From an uncultured Sphingomonadaceae bacterium (lineage in GTDB: Bacteria > Pseudomonadota > Alphaproteobacteria > Sphingomonadales > Sphingomonadaceae), in assembly GCA_946479505.1 (NCBI GenBank), contig CAMLGC010000004.1, forward strand, positions 21,346 through 85,345: a DNA stretch of 64,000 nt, given 5' to 3'. The notes beneath the pieces were generated by a model that was not told the DNA's origin, made no database searches, and was given only the letters and a program-made list of their open reading frames with translations. Position numbers and translations under genes: made by a program. Of the stretch, positions 35,006 through 44,312 are shown in pieces (positions within the stretch are counted from its first letter, which is position 1; the number at the start of each line of letters is the position of its first letter).

Positions 35006-36844
35006 ATGAGCATCGGGGGCTCCGTCCGACACGGCCCTTGCGTTCTGTGGGAAGCACCAGGTTTGAGCAACGACCGTATCGATCGCCGGCTGGGCGATTT
35101 CACCACCGAACCGCGCGTCCTCGTGATCTCGCTGATCGCGGTCGCGGTCGCGGTCGCGGCGCTCGTCGCCGGAATCGCGCTGCTCGGGCTGATTCATCTG
35201 TGTACCAATGTCGCCTATCTCGGCCAGTTCAGCTTCGCCGATCTCGACCTTGGCGATCGCGATCTCGGGCCGTCGTCGGTGCTGGTGCCGGTGATCGGCG
35301 CACTCATCGTCGGGCTGATCGCGCGCTACGGCAGCGAGAAGATTCGCGGCCACGGCATTCCCGAGGCGATCGAGGCGATCATGCTCGGCCGCTCGCAGCT
35401 CGACATCAAGGTGGCGGTCCTCAAGCCGATCTCGTCGGCGGTGGCGATCGGCACCGGCGGGCCGTTCGGCGCCGAAGGCCCGATCATCATGACCGGCGGC
35501 GCGATCGGATCGCTGATCGCGCAAGGCCTTCCGGTCAGCGACAGCGAGCGCAAGACCCTGCTCGTCGCCGGCGCCGCGGCGGGGATGACGACGGTGTTCG
35601 GCACGCCGATCGCCGCGATCATGCTTGCGGTCGAGCTGCTGCTGTTCGAATGGACGCCGCGCAGCTTCGTGCCGGTCGCGGTCGCCGCGATCGTCGCCGA
35701 GGTCGGGCGCGCGGCATTGGGGCTGCCCTCGCCGCTCTTTCCCTTCGATGGAGGGATGGCGATCAGCGCCGCCGGGCTCGCCGGCTGGATCGCGATCGGC
35801 ATTGCGGGCGGGCTGCTGTCGGTGGGGCTCACGCAGCTCGTCTATGCCTGCGAGGACGGCTTCCTCAAGCTGCCGATCCACTGGATGTGGTGGCCGATGA
35901 TCGGCGGCCTCGTCGTCGGCATCGGCGGGCTGATCGAACCGCACGCTTTGGGGGTCGGCTACGACAATATCGCGCGGATGCTCGCGGGCGGGGCGATCCT
36001 CAAGGTCGCGCTGCTGCTGCTGGTGGTGAAGGCCATCATCTGGGCGGTGGCGCTCGGCTCGGGCACGTCGGGGGGCATCCTGGCGCCGCTGCTCATCATG
36101 GGCGGTGCGATGGGCGCGGTGCTGGGCGGGTGGCTGCCCGCGGCGAGCCCCGGCTTCTGGGCGCTGCTCGCGATGGCCGCGACAATGGGCGGGACGATGC
36201 GCGCGCCGCTCACCGCGACCTTCTTCGCGGTCGAGTTGACCGGCAACACCCACGTGCTGCTGCCGCTGATCGCCGCGTGCGCGACCGCGCACCTCGTCAC
36301 CGTGCTGCTCATGAAGCGCTCGATCCTCACCGAAAAGATCGCGCGACGCGGGCACCATATCGTCCGCGAATACCGCGTCGATCCGTTCGTGCTCACGCGC
36401 GTCAGCGAGGTGATGACGCGCGAGGTGCAGACGGTGCCCGCGTCCATGACATTGCAGGGCGCGGTAAGCTTTCTGACCGCCCCAGAGCGGCGTCACCCGA
36501 GCTTTCCGGTCGTCGACGAAAACGGCCGCGTTCTCGGCATCATCGATCCGCCCTCGGTGATGTCGTGGCGCCGCGCGGGCAAGCACCGCAAGACCTCGCT
36601 CGGCGATCTGCTCGCGGGGGTGCGCATCACGCTCGCCGATCCCGACGAATATCTCGAAAGCCTCGCCGAAAAGCTGATGAAGGCGAACGTCGCGCATCTG
36701 CCCGTCGTCGCGCTAGACGGCACGCTGGTCGGCTATATCGGCTGGAAGGACCTGATGCGCGCGCGGGCGAAGGTTCGCGGCGAGGATCGCGAACGCACCT
36801 CCTTCCTGCCGTTCGCGATCAGCCGACGCGGCGAGAAGGAATAG
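35006..36844 (+). CDS. ClC-family chloride channel/antiporter with C-terminal CBS pair
   Basis: About 612 residues. The membrane part carries the ClC signatures GHGIPEAIEA, GTGGPFGAEGPII (gating Glu in GAEGP) and GTSGGILAPLLIMGG (GILAP), with roughly ten or more helices. Two CBS domains follow (VSEVMTREVQTVPASMTLQGAV and the segment near LLAGVRITLADPDEYLE), likely nucleotide sensors. The start is uncertain: ATG 35006 is given, but TTG 35063 (GGAAG upstream) would begin closer to the first helix. The last 26 nt overlap the convergent MFS gene. Confidence 0.88.
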   Translation: MSIGGSVRHGPCVLWEAPGLSNDRIDRRLGDFTTEPRVLVISLIAVAVAVAALVAGIALLGLIHLCTNVAYLGQFSFADLDLGDRDLGPSSVLVPVIGALIVGLIARYGSEKIRGHGIPEAIEAIMLGRSQLDIKVAVLKPISSAVAIGTGGPFGAEGPIIMTGGAIGSLIAQGLPVSDSERKTLLVAGAAAGMTTVFGTPIAAIMLAVELLLFEWTPRSFVPVAVAAIVAEVGRAALGLPSPLFPFDGGMAISAAGLAGWIAIGIAGGLLSVGLTQLVYACEDGFLKLPIHWMWWPMIGGLVVGIGGLIEPHALGVGYDNIARMLAGGAILKVALLLLVVKAIIWAVALGSGTSGGILAPLLIMGGAMGAVLGGWLPAASPGFWALLAMAATMGGTMRAPLTATFFAVELTGNTHVLLPLIAACATAHLVTVLLMKRSILTEKIARRGHHIVREYRVDPFVLTRVSEVMTREVQTVPASMTLQGAVSFLTAPERRHPSFPVVDENGRVLGIIDPPSVMSWRRAGKHRKTSLGDLLAGVRITLADPDEYLESLAEKLMKANVAHLPVVALDGTLVGYIGWKDLMRARAKVRGEDRERTSFLPFAISRRGEKE

Positions 36845-38117
36845 CGGCGGCGCGTCCGAGCGGGCGGGTCTCGGGCATTTTGAGCACCACCGGAAGAATG
36901 CACAGCGCGACGATCGCGATCATCGCCCCGGGCACCACCGGCGATCCGGTGCGCTCGATCAGAAGCTGCGCGATATAGGGCGTGAAGCCGCCGAAGATCG
37001 CGGTGGCGCCGGTCGCCCCGAACGCCAAGCCACTGAGCCGGCCCTCGCCGGAAAACTGCTCGGCCGTCGCGACCGCACCGACCGCGCTGACGCCGCCCGC
37101 GACGCACGCCAGAACGATTGCGCCGGCGAGCACCTGGCCGTGCGAGCCGCTCGCCATCAGCGAGAACAAGGTGATCGGCAGCACCGCGCTCGACGCGCAC
37201 AGCATCAGCAACACCGGCCGGCGACCCCACCGATCGGCGAGCAGGCCGGTAACCGGCGTGACGAAGATGACGGCGACCGCCGCGATCGTCGAGAGCCACA
37301 GCGATTCGCCCTCGCCCAATCCGCCGACCGACGTGAGGAACGCCGGCACATAGGTGATGCCGACATAATAGGTGATCGACCCGAGCGCGGAAATCGCGAA
37401 CGATCGGACCACACCGGCACGCTGGCGGACGAGCGCATGCCGCAGCGGCCTCTCGGGCACGGTTCCCTCGGCCTGCTGGCGCTCGAAATCGGGCGATTCC
37501 TGCATCGCCGAGCGTGCGATCCAGACGCTCCCGGCCAGCGCCGCCCCGACGAAATACGGGATACGCCAGCCCCAGCCTTCCAGATCGGCGCTGCTCATCA
37601 GGCTTACCGTCAGCGCCGAGATGCCGACCGCCAGCAGCGCGCCGATCTCGCTCGCCGCCGCGGCGAGCGAGGTAATCAGCCCGCGCCGATCCGCGCGCGC
37701 GCCTTCGAGCAGATAGGCGACCACGCCGGTATATTCCCCGCCCACCGAAAACCCCATCACGCAGCGCAGCAGCACCAGCAGCGCGCCGGCGATGGCGCCG
37801 GCCTGGCCGCGCGTGGGAAGCAACGCGGTCAGCAGCATCGCGACGCTCATGATCGCCATCGACAGCAGCATCATGCGCCGCCGCCCATAGCGATCCCCGA
37901 TATGGCCGAAGACGATCGCGCCCAGCGGGCGCATCAGATAGGCAATCGCGAACCCGCCCAGCGTCGCCATCAGCGCGCCTCCGCCGGTGCCGAAGAATAC
38001 CCGCGACAGCACCGTCGCGAAATAGAGGTACAGTGTAAAATCGTACCATTCGACGATCGTCGAGAACGCGGCGATCACGGTGGACGCGCGAGAGACGGCG
38101 CGATGCGGCTCGGTCAT
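36819..38117 (-). CDS. MFS transporter, metabolite:H+ symporter family
   Basis: A 432-residue major-facilitator permease with twelve predicted helices. Family signatures are FSTIVEWYDFTLY (first helix), YLMRPLGAIVFGHIGDRYGRR with the loop 2-3 RYGRR, GFSVGGEYTG in helix 4/5 and LADRWGRRPVLL in the second half. This is the metabolite:H+ symporter branch (citrate, proline/betaine or dicarboxylate types); the substrate cannot be told. It is convergent with and overlaps the ClC gene by 26 nt. Confidence 0.88.
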   Translation of the reverse strand: MTEPHRAVSRASTVIAAFSTIVEWYDFTLYLYFATVLSRVFFGTGGGALMATLGGFAIAYLMRPLGAIVFGHIGDRYGRRRMMLLSMAIMSVAMLLTALLPTRGQAGAIAGALLVLLRCVMGFSVGGEYTGVVAYLLEGARADRRGLITSLAAAASEIGALLAVGISALTVSLMSSADLEGWGWRIPYFVGAALAGSVWIARSAMQESPDFERQQAEGTVPERPLRHALVRQRAGVVRSFAISALGSITYYVGITYVPAFLTSVGGLGEGESLWLSTIAAVAVIFVTPVTGLLADRWGRRPVLLMLCASSAVLPITLFSLMASGSHGQVLAGAIVLACVAGGVSAVGAVATAEQFSGEGRLSGLAFGATGATAIFGGFTPYIAQLLIERTGSPVVPGAMIAIVALCILPVVLKMPETRPLGRAAAIPSRRVG

Positions 38118-38304
38118 TGGGCGAGCCTAACGGCAATCGCCGCCGTTGTCCGCCCTGGGCCCTGTCCTACATCGGCTATTTCTGCCATAGCCCCGCCATG
38201 CCGATCATCGCCTCTTCGATCGCCGCCCGAGCCTGCGGGCAGCGGGTTCCGAAAACGTCGGCAACCGTCAACTTCGTCAACTTCGCACTTTCGAAAGGCC
38301 GCTG

Positions 38305-40101
38305 ATGTCCACCTATGCCGACCGCCTCCACGCGCTTCGCGAGCAGTTGAAGCGCGACCGGCTCGATGGCTTCGTCGTGCCGCTCACCGATGAGCATATG
38401 AGCGAGTATGTCGGCGACTATGCGCAGCGCCTCGCCTGGCTCACCGGGTTCCAGGGATCGGCGGGCAGCGCCGCGGTGCTGCCGGAGAAGGCGGCGGTTT
38501 TCACCGACGGGCGCTACACGCTCCAGGTACGCGAACAGGTCGACGGGACGCACTGGCAGTATGTCCCTGTCCCCGACGTCAAGATCTCCGACTGGCTCGC
38601 CGATCATGCGGGCGAGGGCGCGCGGGTGGGCTATGATCCGTGGCTCCACACCCGCCAATGGGTGAAGGAAGCCACCAGGGCGCTCGCCGCGACCGGCGCC
38701 GAGCTGGTGGCGGTCGAAACCAACCCCGTCGATGCCGTGTGGCCCGATCGGCCGGCCCCCTCCGACGCCCGACTCGCCATCCAGTCCGATGTGGCGGCCG
38801 GGCGATCCTCGGCCGACAAGCGGCAGGAGATCGCCGACTGGCTGGCGGAGAAGAAGGCCGACGCGGTCGTGCTGTCGGCGCTCGATTCGATCGCCTGGAC
38901 GCTCAACGTGCGCGGCGGCGATGTCGCGCATACGCCCGTCGCACTCGCCTATGCGATCGTCCAGGCGGACGGCACCGCCGACCTTTACGTGGCGCAGCAC
39001 AAGCTCACCGATGCGGTCCGCCAGCACCTCGGAAATGCCGTGCGCCTCCACGACCGGCTCGCCTTCGCGGGCGACTTGGCGAACTACAAGGGCAAGCGTG
39101 TCGCCGCCGATCCCGATCGCGCGGTCGCCGCGATCTTCGATGCGCTCGAGGCGGGCGGCGCCACCGTCCTGTCGGTGCGCGATCCTGCCGTGCTCGCCAA
39201 GGCGATCAAGAACGAGACCGAGATCGCCGGCCACCGCGCCGCGAGCATCCGCGACGGCGCAGCGCTCAGCCGCTTCCTGCGCTGGGTAGAGGCGCGCGCG
39301 CCGCAGGGCGGCCTCACCGAACTCGATTGCGTGGCGAAGCTCCAGGGCTTTCGCGAGGCGACCGGCGTTCTCAAAGACACCTCGTTCGATACGATCTCGG
39401 CGACCGGCGCGCACGGCGCGAGCCCGCATTACCACTCGACGCCCGAATCCAATGCCGAGCTCAAGCCGGGCGAGCTCTACCTTGTCGATTCGGGCGGGCA
39501 GTATGAGGACGGCACCACCGACGTCACCCGCGTGATCCCGGTCGGCGAGCCGAGCCACGAGATGAAGGACCGCTTCACCCGCGTCCTCAAGGGCAATATC
39601 GCGCTCGACACCGCGCTGTTCCCGCACGGCACCAACGGCGGCCAGCTCGATTCTTTCGCGCGCCGGCCCCTTTGGGAGACGGGCCTCGATTTCGCGCACG
39701 GCACCGGCCACGGCGTCGGCGCGTACCTGTCGGTCCATGAAGGCCCGCAGCGGATCGCCAAGCCGACCTATCCCGGCGGAGGGCCGGCCGAGCCGCTGCT
39801 GCCGGGCATGATCCTGTCGAACGAGCCCGGCTATTACAAAGCGGGCGAATACGGCATCCGCATCGAGACGCTCGTGCTGGTGGTCGAGCGCGCGATCGCA
39901 GGCGGCGACATGCCCATGCTCGGCTTCGAGACGCTCACCTTCGTGCCGATCGAGCGCGCATTGATCCTTCCCGATCTGCTCACATCCGACGAGCGCGATT
40001 GGCTCGATACGTACCACGCACACGTGCTCGAGAAGATCGGCCCCGAGCTCGAAGGCGAGGATCGCGCCTGGCTCGAAGCCAAATGCGCGCCGATCGGCTA
40101 G
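38305..40101 (+). CDS. pepP: Xaa-Pro aminopeptidase (aminopeptidase P, M24B)
   Basis: A 598-residue cytoplasmic metallopeptidase releasing N-terminal residues from peptides with proline second. Two creatinase-like N-terminal domains precede the pita-bread catalytic domain, whose metal ligands are in LVDSGGQYEDGTTDVTR (two Asp), GTGHGVGAYL (His), LSNEPGYYKAGEYGIRIE (Glu) and TFVPIE. The length matches the three-domain form found in eukaryotes and sphingomonads. The stop overlaps the convergent small gene by 4 nt. Gene symbol is by function. Confidence 0.92.
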   Translation: MSTYADRLHALREQLKRDRLDGFVVPLTDEHMSEYVGDYAQRLAWLTGFQGSAGSAAVLPEKAAVFTDGRYTLQVREQVDGTHWQYVPVPDVKISDWLADHAGEGARVGYDPWLHTRQWVKEATRALAATGAELVAVETNPVDAVWPDRPAPSDARLAIQSDVAAGRSSADKRQEIADWLAEKKADAVVLSALDSIAWTLNVRGGDVAHTPVALAYAIVQADGTADLYVAQHKLTDAVRQHLGNAVRLHDRLAFAGDLANYKGKRVAADPDRAVAAIFDALEAGGATVLSVRDPAVLAKAIKNETEIAGHRAASIRDGAALSRFLRWVEARAPQGGLTELDCVAKLQGFREATGVLKDTSFDTISATGAHGASPHYHSTPESNAELKPGELYLVDSGGQYEDGTTDVTRVIPVGEPSHEMKDRFTRVLKGNIALDTALFPHGTNGGQLDSFARRPLWETGLDFAHGTGHGVGAYLSVHEGPQRIAKPTYPGGGPAEPLLPGMILSNEPGYYKAGEYGIRIETLVLVVERAIAGGDMPMLGFETLTFVPIERALILPDLLTSDERDWLDTYHAHVLEKIGPELEGEDRAWLEAKCAPIG

Positions 40102-40232
40102 TCGGAAGAGGGCTCGGCGTGCGGCTCGCAGGGCGGTGTCTCGCGGCTCCCGCGCGTCCGTGCCTTGCGCTTGCGCAGGTTCTCGCGCAGTTTCTGCGCA
40201 AGCCGCGCCGCCCGATCGTCCTTCTCGGTCAT
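40098..40232 (-). CDS. Small basic hypothetical protein (44 aa)
   Basis: The frame begins MTEKDDRAARLAQKLRENL, a likely amphipathic helix followed by a basic RKRKARTRGS stretch. Small proteins of this pattern occur in sphingomonad genomes as far as I recall, but no function is known. Start ATG 40232. It lies convergently against the aminopeptidase P gene. Confidence 0.5.
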   Translation of the reverse strand: MTEKDDRAARLAQKLRENLRKRKARTRGSRETPPCEPHAEPSSD

Positions 40233-40313
40233 GGACCTGCGATTATGCCTGCGCGCGCACCTTGACAATCCCGCCCGCTCGCGGCCATAGGCCCCGCTCC
40301 CCGACCGGACCGT

Positions 40314-40366
<53 letters not shown>

Positions 40367-40388
<22 letters not shown>

Positions 40389-40852
40389 TTCCCGGCGGGT
40401 TCCAGGCACGCGATCGCCGCCGCGTCGATCGCCGATGCCGCGCCGCTCAACGCATAGACATCGGCAAACGGGCGTCCGTTGCCGCTCACCCCCTCGACGC
40501 TCATGCTCCGACCCGATCGCATCGCGCCGACGATCGCCGCATCGGTGTCGGCATCGGGCGCCCAGGCCCGATCGCCGCGCGCGACCAGCTCGAATCGACG
40601 ATCGCCGATGCTGAGCGTGATCCGCGAGGGCTCGCCCGCGGTCCGGCTCAATCGCGCGGCGAACTGGTTGCGGACGCCGCGGTCCGGCCAGGTTCCGACG
40701 CTCGCATAGGCGCCCATCCGCGCCGCTGTGCTGCCGGACACCGGCCTGCTGATCGCATAGCAGCGCCCCTCATCGCGAAACGCGCCCCACCCATCATAGA
40801 TGCCGATCGCCTGTGGCCCCGCCAGCACCAGCGCGAGCGCGGCGACGATCAT
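40367..40852 (-). CDS. Exported hypothetical protein, IalB-like
   Basis: A 161-residue protein with a signal peptide (MIVAALALVLAGPQAIG). The mature start IYDGWGAFRDEGRCYAISRP resembles the opening of invasion-associated locus B family proteins (tryptophan and cysteine around GAF..CYAI). I cannot confirm the assignment. ATG 40852 forms ATGA with the stop of the phosphatase gene, so the two are coupled. The last seven codons lie within tRNA-Thr on the other strand. Confidence 0.65.
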
Positions 40853-41478
40853 GCCGGTGCCCGCCCGCTGCCGCGATGGACGACCGTCTCGATACCGTTC
40901 TCGATCATCACCACCGATCCTTGCGGCAGCGAAGGTGCGACCGGCGCGCCGACCGCCGGGGTGTCGCACAGCCCGATCATCACCCCGCGCATCACTCGAC
41001 TCGATAAACCGTGCATGAGCACCAGCCGGTCGCCCGGATCGTCAGCCGTGTCGGCAAGCCAATCCGAGACCCGCTCGGCGATCTCGTGATACGCCTCGCC
41101 ATCGGGCGCGCAGTTCAGCAGCCCGGTTTTCCGATCGATTACCCCGCCGATCTCGGCATAGGAACGCCCGCCCCAGCTCCCGACGCCGATCTCGACCAGC
41201 CGTGCGTCGGTCCTCGCCTCGTGCCAGTCGAGCCCGAGATGCTCGGCGATCACTGCCAGCGTCTGAAGCGCGCGACCGGTCGGCGATGCCCACAAGGTGA
41301 GACGCGGCCGATCGCCCAGAAGTGTTTGAAGCGCCGCCCCGATCTCGTCGGCCTGCGCGAAGCCGGCGCGCGTCAAGGGCGTATGCGGCGCATCTCCCTG
41401 CAATCGGCGCGCGGCATTGAACACGGTCTCGCCGTGCCGCGCGATGAAGTCCCGCCCCGCTCTCGTCTTGGAAGCCAC
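40849..41478 (-). CDS. Histidine phosphatase family protein
   Basis: A 209-residue phosphatase of the phosphoglycerate-mutase superfamily. The catalytic motif ARHGETVFN (RHG) is at residues about 13-21, the second-site Arg/Glu are in WASPTGRALQTL and VEIGVGSWGG, and the second His is in VLMHGLSSRVMRG. It may act on a phosphosugar or a small phosphorylated metabolite. It overlaps the downstream exported protein gene. Confidence 0.88.
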   Translation of the reverse strand: MASKTRAGRDFIARHGETVFNAARRLQGDAPHTPLTRAGFAQADEIGAALQTLLGDRPRLTLWASPTGRALQTLAVIAEHLGLDWHEARTDARLVEIGVGSWGGRSYAEIGGVIDRKTGLLNCAPDGEAYHEIAERVSDWLADTADDPGDRLVLMHGLSSRVMRGVMIGLCDTPAVGAPVAPSLPQGSVVMIENGIETVVHRGSGRAPA

Positions 41479-41614
41479 CGACTCTCTTTCAAGCCCGTGT
41501 GGCGCAAAAGCAACGCTTTTCCGCGTTTATCTGGGGTTCATGCAACTTCGAAAGGGCCCGCCCATTTCCGCTCTCCGCCCCACCGACGGGCGCGAAAACA
41601 AGAATGGAGTTCTT

Positions 41615-42274
41615 ATGCGTAAGCTTGTTCTGACCGCCTTCGCTGCCGCGACCGCGACGGCTGCGTTCGCCACCCCGGCGCTCGCGCAGGACGCGACCTT
41701 CACCGGCCCGCGCATCGGCGTCCTCGCCGGCTATGACGGCATCCGCCCGGGCAGCACCGAGGATTCGGACATCGCCGGCGACGACCAGTCCGCCGATGGC
41801 CTGCTCTACGGGCTCGACGCCGGCTACGATGTCGGCCTGGGCAATGCGGTGATCGGCGCCGAGGCCGAGATTTCGGGCTCGACCGGCAAGGTCGACAACG
41901 ATCCGCTCGATCCCAACGAATTCGGCTATGGCCGCGTCAAGGCCGGCCGCGACCTCTATCTGGGCGTGCGCGCCGGCATTCGCGCCAATCCCACCACCTT
42001 GGTCTATGCCAAGGGTGGCTACACCAACCAGCGGCTCGACCTCACCCACGGCGACGATGACAGCGAGACCGGACGACACTTTAACCTTGATGGCTATCGC
42101 ATCGGCGCGGGCGTCGAGGAAGCGATCGGCACCAACACCTATGCCAAGCTCGAATATCGCTATTCGAACTATGGTGACGCCCGCCTCGAATATGCCAACG
42201 GCGCCAACACCAACAATTTCAGCGTCGACACCGATCGTCACCAGGTGGTCGCGGGCCTCGGCTTCCGGTTCTGA
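41615..42274 (+). CDS. Outer-membrane beta-barrel protein (Opa/porin-like)
   Basis: A 219-residue protein with a signal peptide (KLVLTAFAAATATAAFATPALAQ) and a short barrel. Alternating hydrophobic strands (GPRIGVLAGYDGI, LYGLDAGYDVGLG, YAKLEYRYSNYG) end with the terminal Phe of GLGFRF. Family resembles opacity/OmpW-like small barrels. GGAG precedes ATG 41615, and a strong terminator follows, indicating an independently expressed gene. Confidence 0.85.
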   Translation: MRKLVLTAFAAATATAAFATPALAQDATFTGPRIGVLAGYDGIRPGSTEDSDIAGDDQSADGLLYGLDAGYDVGLGNAVIGAEAEISGSTGKVDNDPLDPNEFGYGRVKAGRDLYLGVRAGIRANPTTLVYAKGGYTNQRLDLTHGDDDSETGRHFNLDGYRIGAGVEEAIGTNTYAKLEYRYSNYGDARLEYANGANTNNFSVDTDRHQVVAGLGFRF

Positions 42275-42303
42275 CCGGCAGCACACCGCCTTCGACGTTC
42301 CTG

Positions 42304-42335
42304 AAGGGCCGGGGCGCTTGCTCCGGCCCTTTTTT
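42304..42335 (+). terminator. Rho-independent terminator after the outer-membrane protein gene
   Basis: The 9-bp stem AAGGGCCGG/CCGGCCCTT with a GC-rich loop is followed by six T residues. It separates the barrel gene from dnaN. Confidence 0.9.
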
Positions 42336-42414
42336 GCGGTAAGGAAAGGATGGGAATCATCCCCGGCCGCGCGCTAAGAAGGGGATCAAACGGGCACGGC
42401 CCCGGGGGAATGAG

Positions 42415-43527
42415 ATGAAGGCCACGATCGAACGCGCCATCCTCTTGAAGGGGCTCAGCCACGTCCAGTCGGTGGTCGAGCGGCGCAATACCATTCCGAT
42501 CCTGTCCAACGTGCTGATCGAGGCGCGCGACGACGGCACGCTGCGGCTGATGGCGACCGATCTCGATCTCCAGATCGACGAGAGCGTCGCCGCCGCGGTC
42601 GATCAACCCGGCGCCACCACGGTTTCGGCGCACACCTTGTTCGACATCGCCCGCAAGCTGCCCGAAGGCGCTCAGGTCGAGCTCTCGGCCGCCGAAGGCC
42701 GGATGAGCATCGTCGCGGGCCGCGCGCGCTTCAGCCTCGCGACGCTGCCGCGCGATGATTTCCCGGTGATCGCCGAAGGCGAGCTGCCGACGACGTTCGA
42801 GCTGCCCGCCGAGACCCTGAAGCAGATCATCGACAAGGCGCGCTTCGCGATCTCGACCGAGGAAACGCGCTATTATCTGAACGGCATCTTCCTCCACGTG
42901 TCGGACGATCCGCAGCCGGTCCTCAAGGCCGCCGCGACCGACGGCCACCGCCTCGCGCGCGTCACCGTGGCCCGTCCCGACGGCGCCGAAGGCATGCCCG
43001 ACGTCATCATCCCGCGCAAATGCGTGGGCGAGCTTCGCAAGCTGCTCGACGAGATCGACGGTTCGGTGGGCGTGTCGCTGTCGAACACCAAGATCCGCTT
43101 CGATCTGGGGCAGGCGGTGCTCACCTCGAAGCTGATCGACGGCACCTTCCCCGATTACAGCCGCGTGATCCCGACGGGCAACGACAAGATCCTCAAGATC
43201 GATCCGCGCAGCTTCGAGGAAGGCGTCGATCGCGTGTCGACGATCGCTACCGAAAAGACGCGCGCCGTGAAGATGGCGCTCGATCGTGACAAGATCACGC
43301 TCTCGGTGACGAGCCCCGAAAACGGCACTGCGGCCGAGGAAGTGCCCGGAGAATACGTTTCGATGCCGTTCGAAATCGGCTTCAACAGCCGCTACCTGCT
43401 CGACATTCTCGGCCAGCTCGAAGGCGATACGGTCGAGGTCCACCTCGCCGACGCCGCCGCGCCAACGCTGATCCGCGAGAACGACAAGGCCCCCGCGCTC
43501 TACGTGCTGATGCCGATGCGGGTTTGA
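42415..43527 (+). CDS. dnaN: DNA polymerase III beta subunit (sliding clamp)
   Basis: A 370-residue clamp of three similar domains. The N-terminus (MKATIERAILLKGLSHVQSVVERR) and DVLRG-like stretches, the domain 2 motif ATDGHRLARV and the C-terminal MPMRV tail (used for binding clamp partners) are all present. Length is normal. The 3' end is duplicated after the next gene. It heads the dnaN-coq4-recF-gyrB run. Confidence 0.97.
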   Translation: MKATIERAILLKGLSHVQSVVERRNTIPILSNVLIEARDDGTLRLMATDLDLQIDESVAAAVDQPGATTVSAHTLFDIARKLPEGAQVELSAAEGRMSIVAGRARFSLATLPRDDFPVIAEGELPTTFELPAETLKQIIDKARFAISTEETRYYLNGIFLHVSDDPQPVLKAAATDGHRLARVTVARPDGAEGMPDVIIPRKCVGELRKLLDEIDGSVGVSLSNTKIRFDLGQAVLTSKLIDGTFPDYSRVIPTGNDKILKIDPRSFEEGVDRVSTIATEKTRAVKMALDRDKITLSVTSPENGTAAEEVPGEYVSMPFEIGFNSRYLLDILGQLEGDTVEVHLADAAAPTLIRENDKAPALYVLMPMRV

Positions 43528-44237
43528 TGACGGAGGTCTGTCCAAACTGTGGAGCGGCCATAAAGTCCGGCATGCTTTCGCCGAACGCACGTCTCCGCGA
43601 GGACCATCTACATCTAATCAACCTAGCGCATGATGCTAGCCTAAACGATGGCTGCCAAAAATGCGCGCAGTCTCTATTGGAACGGGCGCCACGAAAAATT
43701 TCTGACCAGCTCTGGGCCAAGAGGAAGAGCGCGGAATCGTTATTGGCATGCATTCCGCTGGCATCGATCCACTCGCCACAGGGTTGGACTTATCGAACTC
43801 TGGGGTTGGTTACGGCGCAGAGCGTCAGCGGCACTGGTTTGTTCTCAGACGTGACATCGGCGTTCACCGATTTGTTCGGCGCACAATCCGGCGCATACAA
43901 TCAGAAGCTACGTGGCGCGGAAGAAGCGTGCCGCGCTTCGTTGCGTGCTCAAGCTTTCCAGATCGGAGGAAACGCTATTGTGGGCATTGATGTCGATTAT
44001 GCGGAGGTAGGCGGCACGCGCGCAATGCTCATGGTTTGCATGACCGGCACGGTCGTGAACGTAGCGGATTCATCAATTCTGGGCGCGGACTTCGCAGATA
44101 ATTTTGAGCGACTCAATACGGAGACCGCAGCAGTTCGCGACTTGGCTACAATCGCCCGCAAGCACCACATCGAGTGATTTGCGCACGTAGTACATGTGTT
44201 TGGAACAGAAGGCCGGCGCTCTACGTGCTGATGCCGA
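43495..44237. mobile_element. Small insertion flanked by copies of the dnaN 3' end
   Basis: GCGCTCTACGTGCTGATGCC (with GA) is identical over 22 bp at 43495-43516 (inside dnaN) and 44216-44237, in direct orientation and 721 bp apart. Matching flanks extend it: AAGGCC on the left and GCGGGT on the right. The dnaN-side copy is intact and the far copy has small changes. Between them lies one gene of lower GC than its neighbours. This is the pattern of an element that targets the dnaN 3' end and restores it. No recombinase is present, so movement would need outside help. Confidence 0.6.
43527..44177 (+). CDS. Zinc-ribbon plus YbjQ (UPF0145)-domain protein
   Basis: A 216-residue protein starting at ATG 43527, which shares one base with the dnaN stop (TGATG). 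The N-terminus has a likely zinc ribbon (VCPNCGAAIKSG with CQKC about 30 residues on). From about residue 90 it is a YbjQ-type domain: LGLVTAQSVSGTGLFSD, GGNAIVGIDVDYAEVGG and MLMVCMTGTVV. The molecular role of YbjQ proteins is poorly known. Base use is visibly less GC-rich than in dnaN and coq4, which supports recent arrival. Confidence 0.82.
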   Translation: MTEVCPNCGAAIKSGMLSPNARLREDHLHLINLAHDASLNDGCQKCAQSLLERAPRKISDQLWAKRKSAESLLACIPLASIHSPQGWTYRTLGLVTAQSVSGTGLFSDVTSAFTDLFGAQSGAYNQKLRGAEEACRASLRAQAFQIGGNAIVGIDVDYAEVGGTRAMLMVCMTGTVVNVADSSILGADFADNFERLNTETAAVRDLATIARKHHIE

Positions 44238-44312
44238 GCGGGTGTGACGCGCACACGTTGACTCGTCGCTGCTCATTTCTTATTTACAGGTTTGTAAGTA
44301 AGGAATGAGCCG

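Noticed and set aside
34895..36697. 600-codon minus-strand open frame opposite the ClC gene
   Set aside because: Composition is extreme (Arg, Asp, Gln, His) and it has no start signal or family likeness, while the plus strand encodes an intact ClC protein.
38176..40023. 615-codon minus-strand frame opposite aminopeptidase P
   Set aside because: No motif or ribosome site; the plus strand has all metal ligands of an M24B peptidase.
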